A DNA stretch of 64,000 bases from Methylorubrum sp. B1-46 (GTDB lineage: Bacteria; Pseudomonadota; Alphaproteobacteria; Rhizobiales; Beijerinckiaceae), in the NCBI RefSeq assembly GCF_021117295.1, contig NZ_CP088247.1:1-64000 (forward strand), in the 5' to 3' direction. The notes under the pieces are model-generated. The model had not been told where the DNA came from, made no database searches, and was given only the letters and a program-made list of their open reading frames with translations. Both the position numbers and the translations under genes were made by a program. Shown here one piece after another: positions 36,590-45,450 of this stretch. Numbering within the stretch: position 1 is the stretch's first letter; the number at the start of each line of letters is the position of its first letter.

Positions 36590-36689
36590 CGTATGCAAGA
36601 AATTGACTATCGCGTAAATATGCATACGAAAGTCGGGTCTGAACGCGCCGGGGCATACGCTGCCGGTCTTCGGATCCGCGGGCGTATGC
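36590..36689. promoter_or_regulatory. Four CGTATGC half-sites in the mdc control region
   Basis: TCGTATGCA (36589-36597) and TGCATACGA (36621-36629) form one inverted pair; GGCATACGC (36652-36660) and GCGTATGCC (36682-36690) form a second. The 7-bp core CGTATGC/GCATACG thus appears four times at spacings of 32, 31 and 30 bp, about three helical turns each. The last copy ends 30 nt before the mdcA ATG. This fits multiple operators for the adjacent GntR-family regulator with possible looping. Similar ATTGTATACAAT-like operators are known for MdcY. Confidence 0.6.
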
Positions 36690-36719
36690 CGCCTGAGGCC
36701 ATCACAGGAAGGGGTCCGG

Positions 36720-38366
36720 ATGAGCGGTTGGCGTCGGCAGCGGGAAGCCCGCGATGCGCGGATCGAGGCGGGCCGGGCTCATGCCGCGGGCAAGACTGTA
36801 GCGGCCGCCAACGTGGTCGACCTGCTGGAGGCGATCATTCGCCCCGGCGACCGGGTCTGCCTGGAAGGCGACAACCAGAAGCAGGCCGATTGCCTCGCAC
36901 GCGCCCTCAGCCAGTGCGACCCGGCCCGCGTGCACGACCTGCACATGGTCCAGTCCGGCATCGTGCTCCCCGAACATCTCGACATCTTCGAGCAGGGAAT
37001 CGCGCGGCGGCTCGACTATTCCTATTCGGGCCCACAGGGCGGGCGCATCGCCCGCATGCTCTACGGAGGGCAAATCGAGCTCGGGGCAGTCCACACCTAC
37101 CTCGAACTCTTCGCCCGATACTTCGTCGATCTCACCCCAATCGTGGCGCTGATCGCCGGCGTCTCGGCCGACCGGGACGGCAACCTCTATACCGGGCCGA
37201 ACACCGAGGACACGCCGACCGTGGTGGAGGCGACCGCCTTCAAGAACGGGGTCGTGGTGGCGCAGGTCAACGAGATTGTCGAGCGGGTGCCCCGCGTCGA
37301 CATCCCCGGCGACCGGATCGACTTCGTGGTCGAGGCCGACCGGCCGTTCTACGTCGAGCCGCTGTTCACCCGCGATCCGGCGGCGATAACCGAGACGCAG
37401 ATCCTGATGGCGATGATGGCGATCAAGGGGATCTACGCCGAGTACGGCATCCGCCGGCTCAACCACGGTATCGGCTTCGGCACGGCGGCGATCGAGTTGC
37501 TTCTGCCGACCTATGCCGAACGCCTCGGGTTGAAGGGTCAGATCGCCACCCATTGGGCGCTCAACCCGCACCCGACCCTGATCCCGGCAATCGAATCGGG
37601 CTGGGTGAAACAGGTTCACTGCTTCGGCTCGGAAGTCGGCATGGACCGCTACATCCGCGAGCGCTCCGACATCTTCTTCACTGGCGCCGACGGTTCGCTC
37701 CGCTCCAACCGCGCCTTCTGCCAGACGGCGGGGCTCTACGCCTGCGACCTGTTCATCGGCTCGACCCTGCAGATCGATCTCGCCGGACATTCCTCGACGG
37801 TGACGCAGAACCGGGTCGCCGGGTTCGGCGGGGCGCCCAATATGGGTTCGGACCCGCACGGGCGGCGCCACCCCTCCGACACCTGGATGAAGGCGGGCCG
37901 CGAGGCGCAAGCTGCGGGCGATCCCGCCCTGATGCGCGGGCGCAAGCTCGTGGTTCAGATCGTCGAGACCTTCGGAGAAGGGCTGGTGCCGGCTTTCGTC
38001 GAGCAGCTCGACGCGCTCGAACTCGCGAAGAAGATCGGCCTCGAACTGGCTCCGGTGATGGTCTACGCCGACGACGTCACCCACATCGTCACCGAGGAAG
38101 GCATCGCCAACCTCCTCCTGTGCCGCACTGCGGACGAGCGCGAGCAGGCGATCCGAGGGGTCGCCGGCTACACTGAGATCGGCCGCGGGCGCGACCGGGC
38201 CATGGTCGAGCGGCTGCGTCAGCGCGGCATCGTGCGCCGCCCGGAGGATCTCGGCATCGAACCCCTCGACGCCGATCGCTCCTTGCTCGCGGCGCGATCG
38301 ATCAAGGATCTCGTGCACTGGTCGGGCGGGCTTTACGAGCCGCCGGCCAAGTTCCGGAACTGGTGA
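36720..38366 (+). CDS. mdcA: Malonate decarboxylase alpha subunit (ACP transferase)
   Basis: MdcA exchanges acetyl for malonyl on the acyl-carrier subunit, the first step of malonate decarboxylation to acetate and CO2. The 548-residue protein matches the family length, with characteristic NHGIGFGTAAIELLLPTY, THWALNPHPTLIPAIESGW, and FGGAPNMGSDPHGRRHPS segments. An RBS (GGAAGGGG) lies just upstream of the ATG. It begins a seven-gene operon with 7-nt spacing to mdcC. Confidence 0.97.
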   Translation: MSGWRRQREARDARIEAGRAHAAGKTVAAANVVDLLEAIIRPGDRVCLEGDNQKQADCLARALSQCDPARVHDLHMVQSGIVLPEHLDIFEQGIARRLDYSYSGPQGGRIARMLYGGQIELGAVHTYLELFARYFVDLTPIVALIAGVSADRDGNLYTGPNTEDTPTVVEATAFKNGVVVAQVNEIVERVPRVDIPGDRIDFVVEADRPFYVEPLFTRDPAAITETQILMAMMAIKGIYAEYGIRRLNHGIGFGTAAIELLLPTYAERLGLKGQIATHWALNPHPTLIPAIESGWVKQVHCFGSEVGMDRYIRERSDIFFTGADGSLRSNRAFCQTAGLYACDLFIGSTLQIDLAGHSSTVTQNRVAGFGGAPNMGSDPHGRRHPSDTWMKAGREAQAAGDPALMRGRKLVVQIVETFGEGLVPAFVEQLDALELAKKIGLELAPVMVYADDVTHIVTEEGIANLLLCRTADEREQAIRGVAGYTEIGRGRDRAMVERLRQRGIVRRPEDLGIEPLDADRSLLAARSIKDLVHWSGGLYEPPAKFRNW

Positions 38367-38373
38367 GGCCGCG

Positions 38374-38682
38374 ATGGAAAAGCTCAGCTTCCGACACACG
38401 ACGCAGAAAGCTTTGTCCGGCGCGAAGGCGCAGGCCATCACCGGCGTCGTCGCCTCCGGCAACCTCGAAGTGCTCCTGGAGCGCGCGCTCGCTCCGACCG
38501 AATGCACGGTCGAGATCGAGACGCCGATCCGAGGCTACGGCGAAGTCTGGGCGGCGGTGGTCGCCGACTTCGTTGCCCGCGCCCAGCCCGGGGGCCTGCG
38601 CATCACGGTCAACGACGGGGGCGCCCGCCCCGACACCGTGTCCCTGCGCCTGCTCCAGGGCGCCCGGCTGATGGAGGTCTGA
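38374..38682 (+). CDS. mdcC: Malonate decarboxylase acyl carrier protein (delta subunit)
   Basis: MdcC carries the acetyl/malonyl thioester on a 2'-(5''-phosphoribosyl)-3'-dephospho-CoA arm. The 102-residue protein has the expected prosthetic-group Ser28 in VASGNLEVLLE, at the place used by citrate-lyase-like carrier proteins. Two nucleotides separate it from mdcD. MdcG and MdcB, encoded downstream, make and attach its prosthetic group. Confidence 0.95.
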   Translation: MEKLSFRHTTQKALSGAKAQAITGVVASGNLEVLLERALAPTECTVEIETPIRGYGEVWAAVVADFVARAQPGGLRITVNDGGARPDTVSLRLLQGARLMEV

Positions 38683-38684
38683 CG

Positions 38685-39617
38685 ATGAGCGAACGGATCA
38701 TCGACACCGCTACCAAGGGCTGGGCCACGAGCTGGTACGAGGCCAGCGCCCGCGCACGTCTCGACGGCCTCCTCGATGCCGGCAGTTTTCGCGAGGTCAT
38801 CGGCCCCGAGCAGCGCCGGACGAGCCCGCACCTGCCACTGTTCGATCTGCCGCGCGCCTTCGACGACGGCATGATCGTCGGCTCGGGCCATCTCGATGGC
38901 CAAGCCGTCCTCGTCGCCGCACAGGAGGGCCGCTTCATGGGCGGCGCCTTCGGCGAGGTCCATGGCGCCAAGCTCGTCGGCCTGCTGCGCGCTGCCCTGA
39001 CGCTGAAGCCCGCCGCTGTGCTGATCCTGTTCGACACCGGCGGCGTGCGTTTGCAGGAGGCAAATGCCGGCGAGACGGCCATCGCGGAGGTAATGCGAGC
39101 GATCACGCAGGTCCGCGCGGCCGGGGTGCCGGTCATCGGCCTGATCGGCGGCCGGGCCGGCGCCTATGGCGGCGGCGGACTGATTGCCGGCACCTGCTCG
39201 CGGCTCGTCGTGTCCGAGAGTGGGCGCATCTCCGTCTCGGGGCCGGAGGTGATTGAGACCAACAAGGGCGCTGAGGAATTCGATTCCCGCGACCGTGCCC
39301 TGGTCTGGCGCACCATGGGCGGCAAGCACCGCCGCCTCACCGGCGGCGCCGACGCCTATGCCGACGACACGGTGGAAGCCTTCCGGCGGGCGGCGCTCCA
39401 CGCGATCGGCCGCGCCCCGGCCTTCGACTTCGCCACGCTGGAGGCCGAGCAGACGCGGTTGGAGGAGCGCCTCGCCCGTTTCGGCGATTGCCGCGATGCG
39501 ACCGAGATCTGGGCACGCCTCGGCGTCAACGATCCAGGAGCGGTGCCGGCGCTGACCACGGCCGATTTCGAGGCCCTTCTCGCCCATCTCGGGGAGACGA
39601 CCCATGACGCTCGCTGA
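38685..39617 (+). CDS. mdcD: Malonate decarboxylase beta subunit
   Basis: MdcD and MdcE form the carboxyltransferase-like subunits that decarboxylate malonyl-S-ACP to acetyl-S-ACP. The 310-residue protein has the crotonase-like oxyanion-forming Gly segments GGRAGAYGGGGLIAGTCSRLV and ILFDTGGVRLQEANAGE. The ATG at 38685 sits 2 nt after mdcC; the frame is open further upstream but only inside mdcC. Its end overlaps the mdcE start by 14 nt. Confidence 0.95.
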   Translation: MSERIIDTATKGWATSWYEASARARLDGLLDAGSFREVIGPEQRRTSPHLPLFDLPRAFDDGMIVGSGHLDGQAVLVAAQEGRFMGGAFGEVHGAKLVGLLRAALTLKPAAVLILFDTGGVRLQEANAGETAIAEVMRAITQVRAAGVPVIGLIGGRAGAYGGGGLIAGTCSRLVVSESGRISVSGPEVIETNKGAEEFDSRDRALVWRTMGGKHRRLTGGADAYADDTVEAFRRAALHAIGRAPAFDFATLEAEQTRLEERLARFGDCRDATEIWARLGVNDPGAVPALTTADFEALLAHLGETTHDAR

Positions 39618-40320
39618 GATCCTGGCCTCGCTGTTTCCCGAAGGCCATTCCGTCGCGATCGAGGACGGGCTCGTGAGCGGCGAGGGTCCGTTCCGGGGCG
39701 GCCGGCTCGCGGTGATCGGCATCGACGGCGACACCGCGCTCGGGGTCGATGGCGCCTGTCGACTCGCGGGTGATGTCCTCGACGTGGTGCGCCGGGGCGG
39801 CGGCACGCCGATCCTCGTCGCGATCGATTCCGACAGCCAGCGCATGAGCCGGCGCGACGAACTGCTCGGCCTCAACGAGTACCTCGCCCACCTCGCCAAG
39901 ACGCTGCTGCTCGCCGATGCGAACGGCCATCCGACCGTCGGGCTGATCTACGGCCACTCGGCGGCGGGCGCCTTCATCGCCACCGCGCTCGCGACCCGCG
40001 TGCTCGTCGGTTTGCCGGGGGCGAATCCCAGCGTGATGGACCTGCCCTCCGTCGCGCGCGTGACGAAGCTGCCCCTCGACCGGCTGGAAGCGATGGCCAA
40101 GGACACGCCGGTCTTCGCGCCGGGCCTCGACAACATGGTGCGCACGGGCGCCGTGCAGGCGGTGCTCGACCCCGACCGGCCCCTGGCGGATCAGATCGCC
40201 GCCGTGATCGATGCCATGCCCGCCGAGGACGTTCGCGACCGGCTCGGGCGGGAGCGCGGCGGGCGCCCCTTGGCGGAAGAGATCGCCGCGCAGGTGGTCC
40301 GGGATACGACCTTTGGCTGA
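39604..40320 (+). CDS. mdcE: Malonate decarboxylase gamma subunit
   Basis: This is the partner of MdcD in malonyl-ACP decarboxylation. Over 238 residues it has IYGHSAAGAFIATALATRVLVGLPGA-type carboxyltransferase features, quoted here only in part, and ends near ALAEEIAAQVV. It overlaps mdcD at its start, and its TGA overlaps the TTG start proposed for mdcG, so translation along the operon is coupled. Confidence 0.94.
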   Translation: MTLAEILASLFPEGHSVAIEDGLVSGEGPFRGGRLAVIGIDGDTALGVDGACRLAGDVLDVVRRGGGTPILVAIDSDSQRMSRRDELLGLNEYLAHLAKTLLLADANGHPTVGLIYGHSAAGAFIATALATRVLVGLPGANPSVMDLPSVARVTKLPLDRLEAMAKDTPVFAPGLDNMVRTGAVQAVLDPDRPLADQIAAVIDAMPAEDVRDRLGRERGGRPLAEEIAAQVVRDTTFG

Positions 40321-40972
40321 AGCCTACCGGCGCCACGATCTGCTCGACGTCGAGCCGCGTGCCTGGGCTGCGGTCATCGCAGAGCGAGCCGACCTTGCGG
40401 GTGTGCCGCATGTGGCGGGTTGGGTGGCGGACGGGCGGCCGGTCATTCTGCGCCGCTCGCATCCCGGCGAAGACACCGGCCTCGTCCCAGTCGGCCTCCC
40501 GCTGCCGCCGCGGGATGGAAAGCGCCGCATCGGTCTCACCCTCCCCCCAGGCGCGGTGCGCTCGCGCCCACCGATGCGCCTCGCCGAGGCACGGAGCGCC
40601 TGCCCGCCCGCCTGGGCCGCGACGCTGGAGGCGGTCATCGCTCTCGGTGAGCGCCACGGTCTCGCGCCGCGCCCCTTCGGCAGCCTGCTCTGGCAGAGCC
40701 TGACCGGCCTGCCCTACCTCTCGGAGCACTCGGACCTCGATCTGCTCTGGCCGATCGACGATTCGGTACCGCCCGCCCTCCTCGACGGTCTCGCGGAAAT
40801 CGAGGCGCAGGCGCCGATGCGCCTCGACGGCGAGATCCTGCTTCCCGATGGGGGCGGCGTGAACTGGCGCGAGCTATCCGACGCCGCGCCGGGCGACGCC
40901 GTTCTGGTCAAGCACCGCGATCGCCTCGCCCAGCGCGAGGCCGCTGACATTCTGGCGGGCGGTGCGGCATGA
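40313..40972 (+). CDS. mdcG: Phosphoribosyl-dephospho-CoA transferase MdcG
   Basis: MdcG attaches the phosphoribosyl-dephospho-CoA group to MdcC. The roughly 219-residue protein starts RRHDLLDVEPRAW and has a nucleotidyltransferase-like centre, FGSLLWQSLTGLPYLSEHSDLDLLW, with the metal-binding D-L-D. The TTG at 40313 overlapping the mdcE stop is the most natural start, because the family begins with this H-D-L sequence. An ATG at 40211 would add an Arg-rich extension lying inside mdcE. It overlaps mdcB by four bases. Confidence 0.9.
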   Translation: MAEAYRRHDLLDVEPRAWAAVIAERADLAGVPHVAGWVADGRPVILRRSHPGEDTGLVPVGLPLPPRDGKRRIGLTLPPGAVRSRPPMRLAEARSACPPAWAATLEAVIALGERHGLAPRPFGSLLWQSLTGLPYLSEHSDLDLLWPIDDSVPPALLDGLAEIEAQAPMRLDGEILLPDGGGVNWRELSDAAPGDAVLVKHRDRLAQREAADILAGGAA

Positions 40973-41832
40973 GCCAGCTTTCGGCGCGCCGGCCTTCCCC
41001 GAGCGAGGAGATCGACCGGTCCTCGCCAGCCGACCTGATCGCGCGGGCGGCTACTCAGGCTCTCCGTCTCGAACTCGAAACCTATCCGAAGCCGGGCCTC
41101 GTTAGCCCCATCGATTCCGGCAGTCACGCCGACATGGACGCGGAGACGTTCCGGGCGAGCACCCTGGCGATCGCGCCGTTCTTCCGGGACCTCGCGCTCG
41201 CAGGGGCAGCGGGTGCGCCGATGCCGATCCTGCGCCGCATCGGCCTCCACGCGGAGGCGGCGATGCGGGCGGCCACGGGCGGAGTGAACACCCATCGCGG
41301 TGCGATCTTCGGGCTCGGCCTCCTCTGCGCCGCGGCCGGTGCCGTGCCGCGCCCGGCCGCGGGAGCGCTCGGCGCCCTGGTGCGAGACCGCTACGGTGCG
41401 GCGATCCTCGACGGCCCGGTCCTGCTCCACGCGCCCGGCGCGCGGGTGCGCCGACGCCACGGCGTCGGCGGCGCGCCGGCCGAGGCCGCCGCCGGCTTTC
41501 CCAGCCTCTATCGGGTCGGCCTTCCGGCGCTCCGGCGCGGCCGGCAGTTCCATTCCGGCGACGGCGAAGCCGCGCGGGTGGAGGCCTGCTTCGCCCTGAT
41601 CGCGCATCTCGAGGACACGAACCTGTTGCACCGGGGCGGCCCCGAAGGCTTCGCCTTTGCGCGGGCCGAGGCCGCGCGGTTCATTGCCGAGGGCGGCGTG
41701 GTGCGGGCAGGCTGGCGCTCGCATGCGCAGGCGCTGCACCGCGCCTTCGTCGCCCGCAATCTCAGCCCCGGCGGCGCGGCCGACCTTCTGGCCATGACGC
41801 TGTTCGTGGATGCCGTCGAGGCGCAACCATGA
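40969..41832 (+). CDS. mdcB: Triphosphoribosyl-dephospho-CoA synthase MdcB
   Basis: MdcB joins ATP-derived ribose triphosphate to dephospho-CoA, making the precursor of the MdcC prosthetic group. The 287-residue protein shows the CitG/MdcB pattern: LELETYPKPGLVSPIDSGSHADM near residue 35, GVNTHRGAIFGLGLLCAA, and DTNLLHRGG. It overlaps mdcG and mdcH by four bases each (ATGA). Confidence 0.95.
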   Translation: MSQLSARRPSPSEEIDRSSPADLIARAATQALRLELETYPKPGLVSPIDSGSHADMDAETFRASTLAIAPFFRDLALAGAAGAPMPILRRIGLHAEAAMRAATGGVNTHRGAIFGLGLLCAAAGAVPRPAAGALGALVRDRYGAAILDGPVLLHAPGARVRRRHGVGGAPAEAAAGFPSLYRVGLPALRRGRQFHSGDGEAARVEACFALIAHLEDTNLLHRGGPEGFAFARAEAARFIAEGGVVRAGWRSHAQALHRAFVARNLSPGGAADLLAMTLFVDAVEAQP

Positions 41833-42752
41833 CGCTCGCGATCCTTCTCTCCGGCCAGGGCGGCCAGCATCCGGGCATGTTCGACCTCACCGCCGACTGG
41901 CCCGCCGCAGCCCCCGTGTTCGTGGCGGCAGAGCGCGTCCTCGGGCAGGATCCACGGGACTTCGTCCGCGCGCCGGGCGCGGACCTTCACGGCAACCGCA
42001 TCGGGCAGATCCTCTGCTGTGTCGCGGCGCTGGCGGGCTGGACCATCGTGGAGGCGGCGGGCCCGGCCCGCGCGATCGTTGCCGGATACAGCATCGGCGA
42101 CCTCGCAGCCTGGGGCTGCGCCGGCCGCTTCGACGCGGAGTCTGTCCTGCGCCTGGCCGCCGCCCGCGCCGAGGCAATGGATGCGGCCAGCGGCGAGGGC
42201 TTTGCGCTGGCCGGTCTTCGCGGGCTGCGCCTTGCCGAGATCGAGACGATCGCCGAACGCCAGGACTGCCACCTCGCCATCCGCAACGCCGCCGACAGCG
42301 CCGTCATCGGCGGTCCGCGCGTGGCGCTCGACGCGGTGTGTTCGGCCGCCCTCGCGGCCGGGGCGCAACGGGCCGTGGTGCTGCCGGTGCGCACGCCCTC
42401 GCACACGCCGCTACTGCGCGCGGCGAGCGCTCGCTTCGAGGCGACGCTCGCCGCCGAGCGGCTGCGATGTCCGCCGCCGGGTGCGCCGCGCCTGATCAGC
42501 GGCCTCGACGGCGCCCCCGTTTTTGATGGTCAGGCCAGTTTGTCGAAGCTGGCACGACAGATCTCGGAGACGATCGATTGGGCCGCCTGTCTCGTGGCCT
42601 GCCGGGAATACGGCTGCAACACCGTACTCGAACTCGGCCCCGGCCACGCGCTCGCGACCATGGCCCGCGAGGCGATCCCGGAGGCCCGCATCCACGCCCT
42701 CGAAGAATTTCGATCCGCCTCCGGAGCTCTAGGCTGGATAAACGGTCGCTGA
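41829..42752 (+). CDS. mdcH: Malonate decarboxylase epsilon subunit (malonyl transferase)
   Basis: MdcH loads malonyl from malonyl-CoA onto the carrier to start the cycle. The 307-residue acyltransferase has an N-terminal SGQGGQHPGM, the active Ser in AGYSIGDLAAWG (GYSIG instead of the common GHSxG), the catalytic His in TPSHTPLL, and ELGPGHALATMA. It ends the operon, 13 nt from the convergent SOUL gene. No malonate transporter gene follows. Confidence 0.94.
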   Translation: MTLAILLSGQGGQHPGMFDLTADWPAAAPVFVAAERVLGQDPRDFVRAPGADLHGNRIGQILCCVAALAGWTIVEAAGPARAIVAGYSIGDLAAWGCAGRFDAESVLRLAAARAEAMDAASGEGFALAGLRGLRLAEIETIAERQDCHLAIRNAADSAVIGGPRVALDAVCSAALAAGAQRAVVLPVRTPSHTPLLRAASARFEATLAAERLRCPPPGAPRLISGLDGAPVFDGQASLSKLARQISETIDWAACLVACREYGCNTVLELGPGHALATMAREAIPEARIHALEEFRSASGALGWINGR

Positions 42753-42765
42753 CGATTGCCGCGGC

Positions 42766-43377
42766 TCACGCCTTCGCGGGCGGCAACCGCACGGCGACTT
42801 CGTTCCGTCGCAGGAAGGGGATGGAGAAGGGCGGATCGTAACCCATGAAGAAGGGCGGCTCCGCCGGCTTTCGTCCTGCTTTGTCCAGAACCTCGGCGAG
42901 GATGCGGGCTTGGGCCTCGCGCGCCTCGGCGGTGGCACTGCCGGAGAAGCGCAGGACCGCAAGCCGTTCGGGCGGGATTCGTGCCAGCCGGACGCCGGGC
43001 TCGGTCGGTTCGGGCGCTCCGGTCTCGGCCACCGTCCGAGGCAGGTAGAACCGCATCGTGCCGCCCGCGCCCTGTTCGACCGGAACGGTCATCGCGATCA
43101 GCCGGCCTCTGGTCTCGACTGGTGCGGTCATCGCGATGCGCGCCCCACCCGCATTCGCCCCGGTGATGTATCGGAACAAACGCCCGAACGCCTCGCCGTC
43201 CTGCTGGCCTCGGGCGTCGGTCTCCACCGCCACCCGGCCGTCATAGGCGCGGATCTCCACCCCGCGGTCGAGCCGCTCGACCACAGCGTAGCGGGGCTCC
43301 TCGTAGGTCGCGCGGATGCCGACGACCGACAGGGCGGATTCGAGGACGGTCACGAGATAGTAGAGGAATTTGTCCAT
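42766..43377 (-). CDS. SOUL heme-binding family protein
   Basis: SOUL/HBP proteins bind heme and tetrapyrroles. The 203-residue protein has an N-terminal hydrophobic stretch (about 2-17, possible anchor or signal) and the family pattern EEPRYAVVERLDRGVEIRAY, IAMTAPVE, IAMTVPVE and FLRRNEVAVRL. The ATG at 43377 is chosen because the upstream frame is Arg/Gly/Pro-rich. It is convergent with mdcH. Confidence 0.9.
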   Translation of the reverse strand: MDKFLYYLVTVLESALSVVGIRATYEEPRYAVVERLDRGVEIRAYDGRVAVETDARGQQDGEAFGRLFRYITGANAGGARIAMTAPVETRGRLIAMTVPVEQGAGGTMRFYLPRTVAETGAPEPTEPGVRLARIPPERLAVLRFSGSATAEAREAQARILAEVLDKAGRKPAEPPFFMGYDPPFSIPFLRRNEVAVRLPPAKA

Positions 43378-43530
43378 CGCGAGCGGGGGGGGCGGAGAGC
43401 AGGGTCCACCAACAATGGCCGTTGGCCGGAAGCCGTTCCGCCACCGGCCGGCTCCTCCTCGTTCGGCCACCTGCGTGGCGGTGCTCCCTTGACCGATCTC
43501 GCCGCGGTGAGCAGCCGACAGACGCTCCCC

Positions 43531-43959
43531 TTACTTCTTCGGCTCGGAGCCGAGATAGACATATTCCGGGGCGGCGCGAAGTTGGTCCTTGTCAGTCTCG
43601 ATCACCGCATCGAGGGTCCCGCCGTCCTTGCGCGACAGCTTCAGGGTCTCGGGTGCCACGGCGACGTATTTGGCGTTCAGGCCGAGGAAACCGCCGACGC
43701 TGACGACGTAGGACTTCACCGCGCGCCGGTCGTCGAAGACCACGTCGGCGACAGAGCCGATGGTCTGGTTCGCGCCGTTGCGGATGCTCAGGCCGATGAG
43801 CTTCGACGCGACCACGTCCTCGGGCGCCTGGGCCACGAACTTTGCCCGAAGGTCGTCGTTCAGCGTCGCCGGCTGCGCGGCGACGGGCGTGGGCTCCTGG
43901 GCCAGAGCGGGTCCGCTCGTCAGGAGCAGAAGGGCACACGCGATCGGGCGGAACGTCAT
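43531..43959 (-). CDS. Secreted PRC-barrel domain protein
   Basis: The 142-residue precursor has a signal peptide (about 1-20, ALA-QE) and a PRC-barrel domain (about 48-125) with ASKLIGLSIRNGANQTIGSVADVVFD and VSVGGFLGLNAKYVAV. Such periplasmic PRC proteins are common in stress regulons of this order, but their ligand is unknown. It is the leftmost member of a same-strand series of small envelope-related genes. Confidence 0.88.
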   Translation of the reverse strand: MTFRPIACALLLLTSGPALAQEPTPVAAQPATLNDDLRAKFVAQAPEDVVASKLIGLSIRNGANQTIGSVADVVFDDRRAVKSYVVSVGGFLGLNAKYVAVAPETLKLSRKDGGTLDAVIETDKDQLRAAPEYVYLGSEPKK

Positions 43960-44041
43960 CGGGTCGGGGTCTCCAGTGGAAAAGGCGAAAGAGATCGGAA
44001 GAGATGGGCGAACCGGGCGGATCGCGCCCGGTCCGGGACGG

Positions 44042-44524
44042 TCAGACTGGCAAGCGCCCGTCTGGCGAGTACCGATCGACCGCGGAAGGAAGTTCGCGTG
44101 AAAGCCGCGACAGCAGCGCGGCGCGGCTCAGGCCGGTCTGCTGCGTGAGGTGGTCAAGCGTCTCGGCCCCGATCGCGCGCTCCAAATCCGCCTCGGCGAG
44201 TTCACGGTTCGGTCCCTGCCGGACCCAGGATTGCGCGGCCTCGCCATGGCCGCCCTTGGTGAAATGCTCGACGAGTTCGTTCAGCCCGGAGGCGATCAGG
44301 CCGCCGACGCCGGCCGAGCCGATGCCGCCGAACAGCCCCGCGAGATTGTCAAGCGCACCGGAGCCGCCCTGGTTCGAAGCGGAAGTCTGGACGGGCGGGA
44401 CCGGCGGATGCCCTGTCCGGTCCTGATGGCCCTTCAGCAGCTCTGCGATTTTGTCCCGGTTCTGGTAGCCGGCAATGGCCAGCAAGCCCAGCAGGGCCGT
44501 CATCGACGGATAACCTTTGCTCAT
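44042..44524 (-). CDS. YidB/DUF937-like protein
   Basis: The 160-residue protein is like E. coli YidB: a short N-terminal helix ([19 protein letters not shown]), a Gly-rich low-complexity linker (about 45-85), then [23 protein letters not shown] quoted only in part and [21 protein letters not shown]. The function of the family is unknown. It lies in the cluster of small stress-type genes. Confidence 0.85.
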   Translation of the reverse strand: MSKGYPSMTALLGLLAIAGYQNRDKIAELLKGHQDRTGHPPVPPVQTSASNQGGSGALDNLAGLFGGIGSAGVGGLIASGLNELVEHFTKGGHGEAAQSWVRQGPNRELAEADLERAIGAETLDHLTQQTGLSRAALLSRLSRELPSAVDRYSPDGRLPV

Positions 44525-44562
44525 GGCGTGTTCGCTCCGTTTCGTGAGGTCGCCGGTTCGGC

Positions 44563-44667
44563 TCAGCGCCGATGACGGGGCGGAGCCGCTGTGCGGCCGG
44601 TGAGCCGGCGGCTGACGAAGGCGATGACCCTCGGCAGCACGAGGGCGGTGAGAAGCTTTCGGATCAT
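44563..44667 (-). CDS. Very small basic peptide (34 residues)
   Basis: This frame encodes a 34-residue peptide beginning [18 protein letters not shown] and ending in an Arg/His-rich tail (PPRHRR). GGAG lies 7 nt before the ATG, which itself sits 8 nt from the next gene's stop. An amphipathic or membrane-inserting N-terminus with a basic tail fits a small membrane-associated peptide. It lies in a same-strand series with short gaps, which supports it being real. Confidence 0.5.
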   Translation of the reverse strand: MIRKLLTALVLPRVIAFVSRRLTGRTAAPPRHRR

Positions 44668-44691
44668 GGCGATGCTCCGGGTCTGAATCGT

Positions 44692-45075
44692 TCAGCGCGT
44701 GGGACGCGCGAGCCAGCCGAGCGCGAAGGCGGTGGCCACGAGGCCGAGCAGGGTGGAGGTGCGGTGGGTCTCGGCGTAGCGCGCGGCGCGGCGACCGTAT
44801 TCTCGGCCGTGGCGCCGGGCGTCGCCGATGACATGACGGCCGTCCTCGATCCAGTGGTCGGCCCGCTCGCGGGCAGCGTGCGCGATGTGACGTCCGTCGC
44901 GGGCGAGATCCTCCGCGCGGTCGCGGGCGCTGCCGTAGGCGTATTGTGCGCCCCCGGCGATCTGATTGACGGCCCCGCGCACTTGGCGGACGGGGTCACC
45001 CGTGACGCCGCCGAGGGTGGTCTGGGCGCGGCCCTTGATGTGACGGGACGCGCCGCGGAACTGATCGCGGTTCAT
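44692..45075 (-). CDS. CsbD/YqjD-like membrane-associated protein
   Basis: The 127-residue protein has an N-terminal CsbD-like stretch (about 1-45, [20 protein letters not shown]), a long helical Ala/Arg/Asp middle, and a C-terminal hydrophobic helix (about 107-122, [18 protein letters not shown]). This is the layout of ElaB/YqjD-type inner-membrane proteins that bind stationary-phase ribosomes, though the link is by shape only. AAGGAG lies 6 nt before the ATG at 45075; the upstream open frame is Arg/Ser-rich and unlikely. Confidence 0.82.
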   Translation of the reverse strand: MNRDQFRGASRHIKGRAQTTLGGVTGDPVRQVRGAVNQIAGGAQYAYGSARDRAEDLARDGRHIAHAARERADHWIEDGRHVIGDARRHGREYGRRAARYAETHRTSTLLGLVATAFALGWLARPTR

Positions 45076-45157
45076 GGTGCTCTCCTTTCGTCGAAATGGG
45101 AGTCGGGCGAACGGGGCCGGGAAGGCCGGCCCCGCGGTACGGGGAGCAGTGTTGGTG

Positions 45158-45361
45158 TCAGTGCTTGCCGGTGACCTTGTCGGCGAGGTTCTTGGCGCCG
45201 TCCTTGACGTCGCCGACCGTCTTCTGCGCCTCGCCCTTGAGCTCCTGCGCCTTGCCCTCGGCAACGAGCTTGTCGTTACCGGTCACATTGCCGACGCCCT
45301 GCTTGATGTTGCCGACCGCCTCGTTGGCGAGGCCCTTGATCTTATCGGTGGTGCTGCTCAT
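45158..45361 (-). CDS. CsbD family stress protein
   Basis: The 67-residue hydrophilic protein is a full CsbD domain, with the paired K/G-A-x-G repeats KGLANEAVGNIKQGVGNVTGN and KGEAQKTVGDVKDGAKNLAD, quoted here in part. CsbD proteins are general-stress induced in many bacteria, with no known biochemical role. It stands between two other proteins of the cluster on the same strand. Confidence 0.92.
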   Translation of the reverse strand: MSSTTDKIKGLANEAVGNIKQGVGNVTGNDKLVAEGKAQELKGEAQKTVGDVKDGAKNLADKVTGKH

Positions 45362-45450
45362 CGGATGGACTCCTGTCTGGGTTGGTCATTACCGGCAAAG
45401 CCGGTCGGGACGGCCCCCGCCGTGACGACGGGAGCCGAAGGGGGAAGCGG

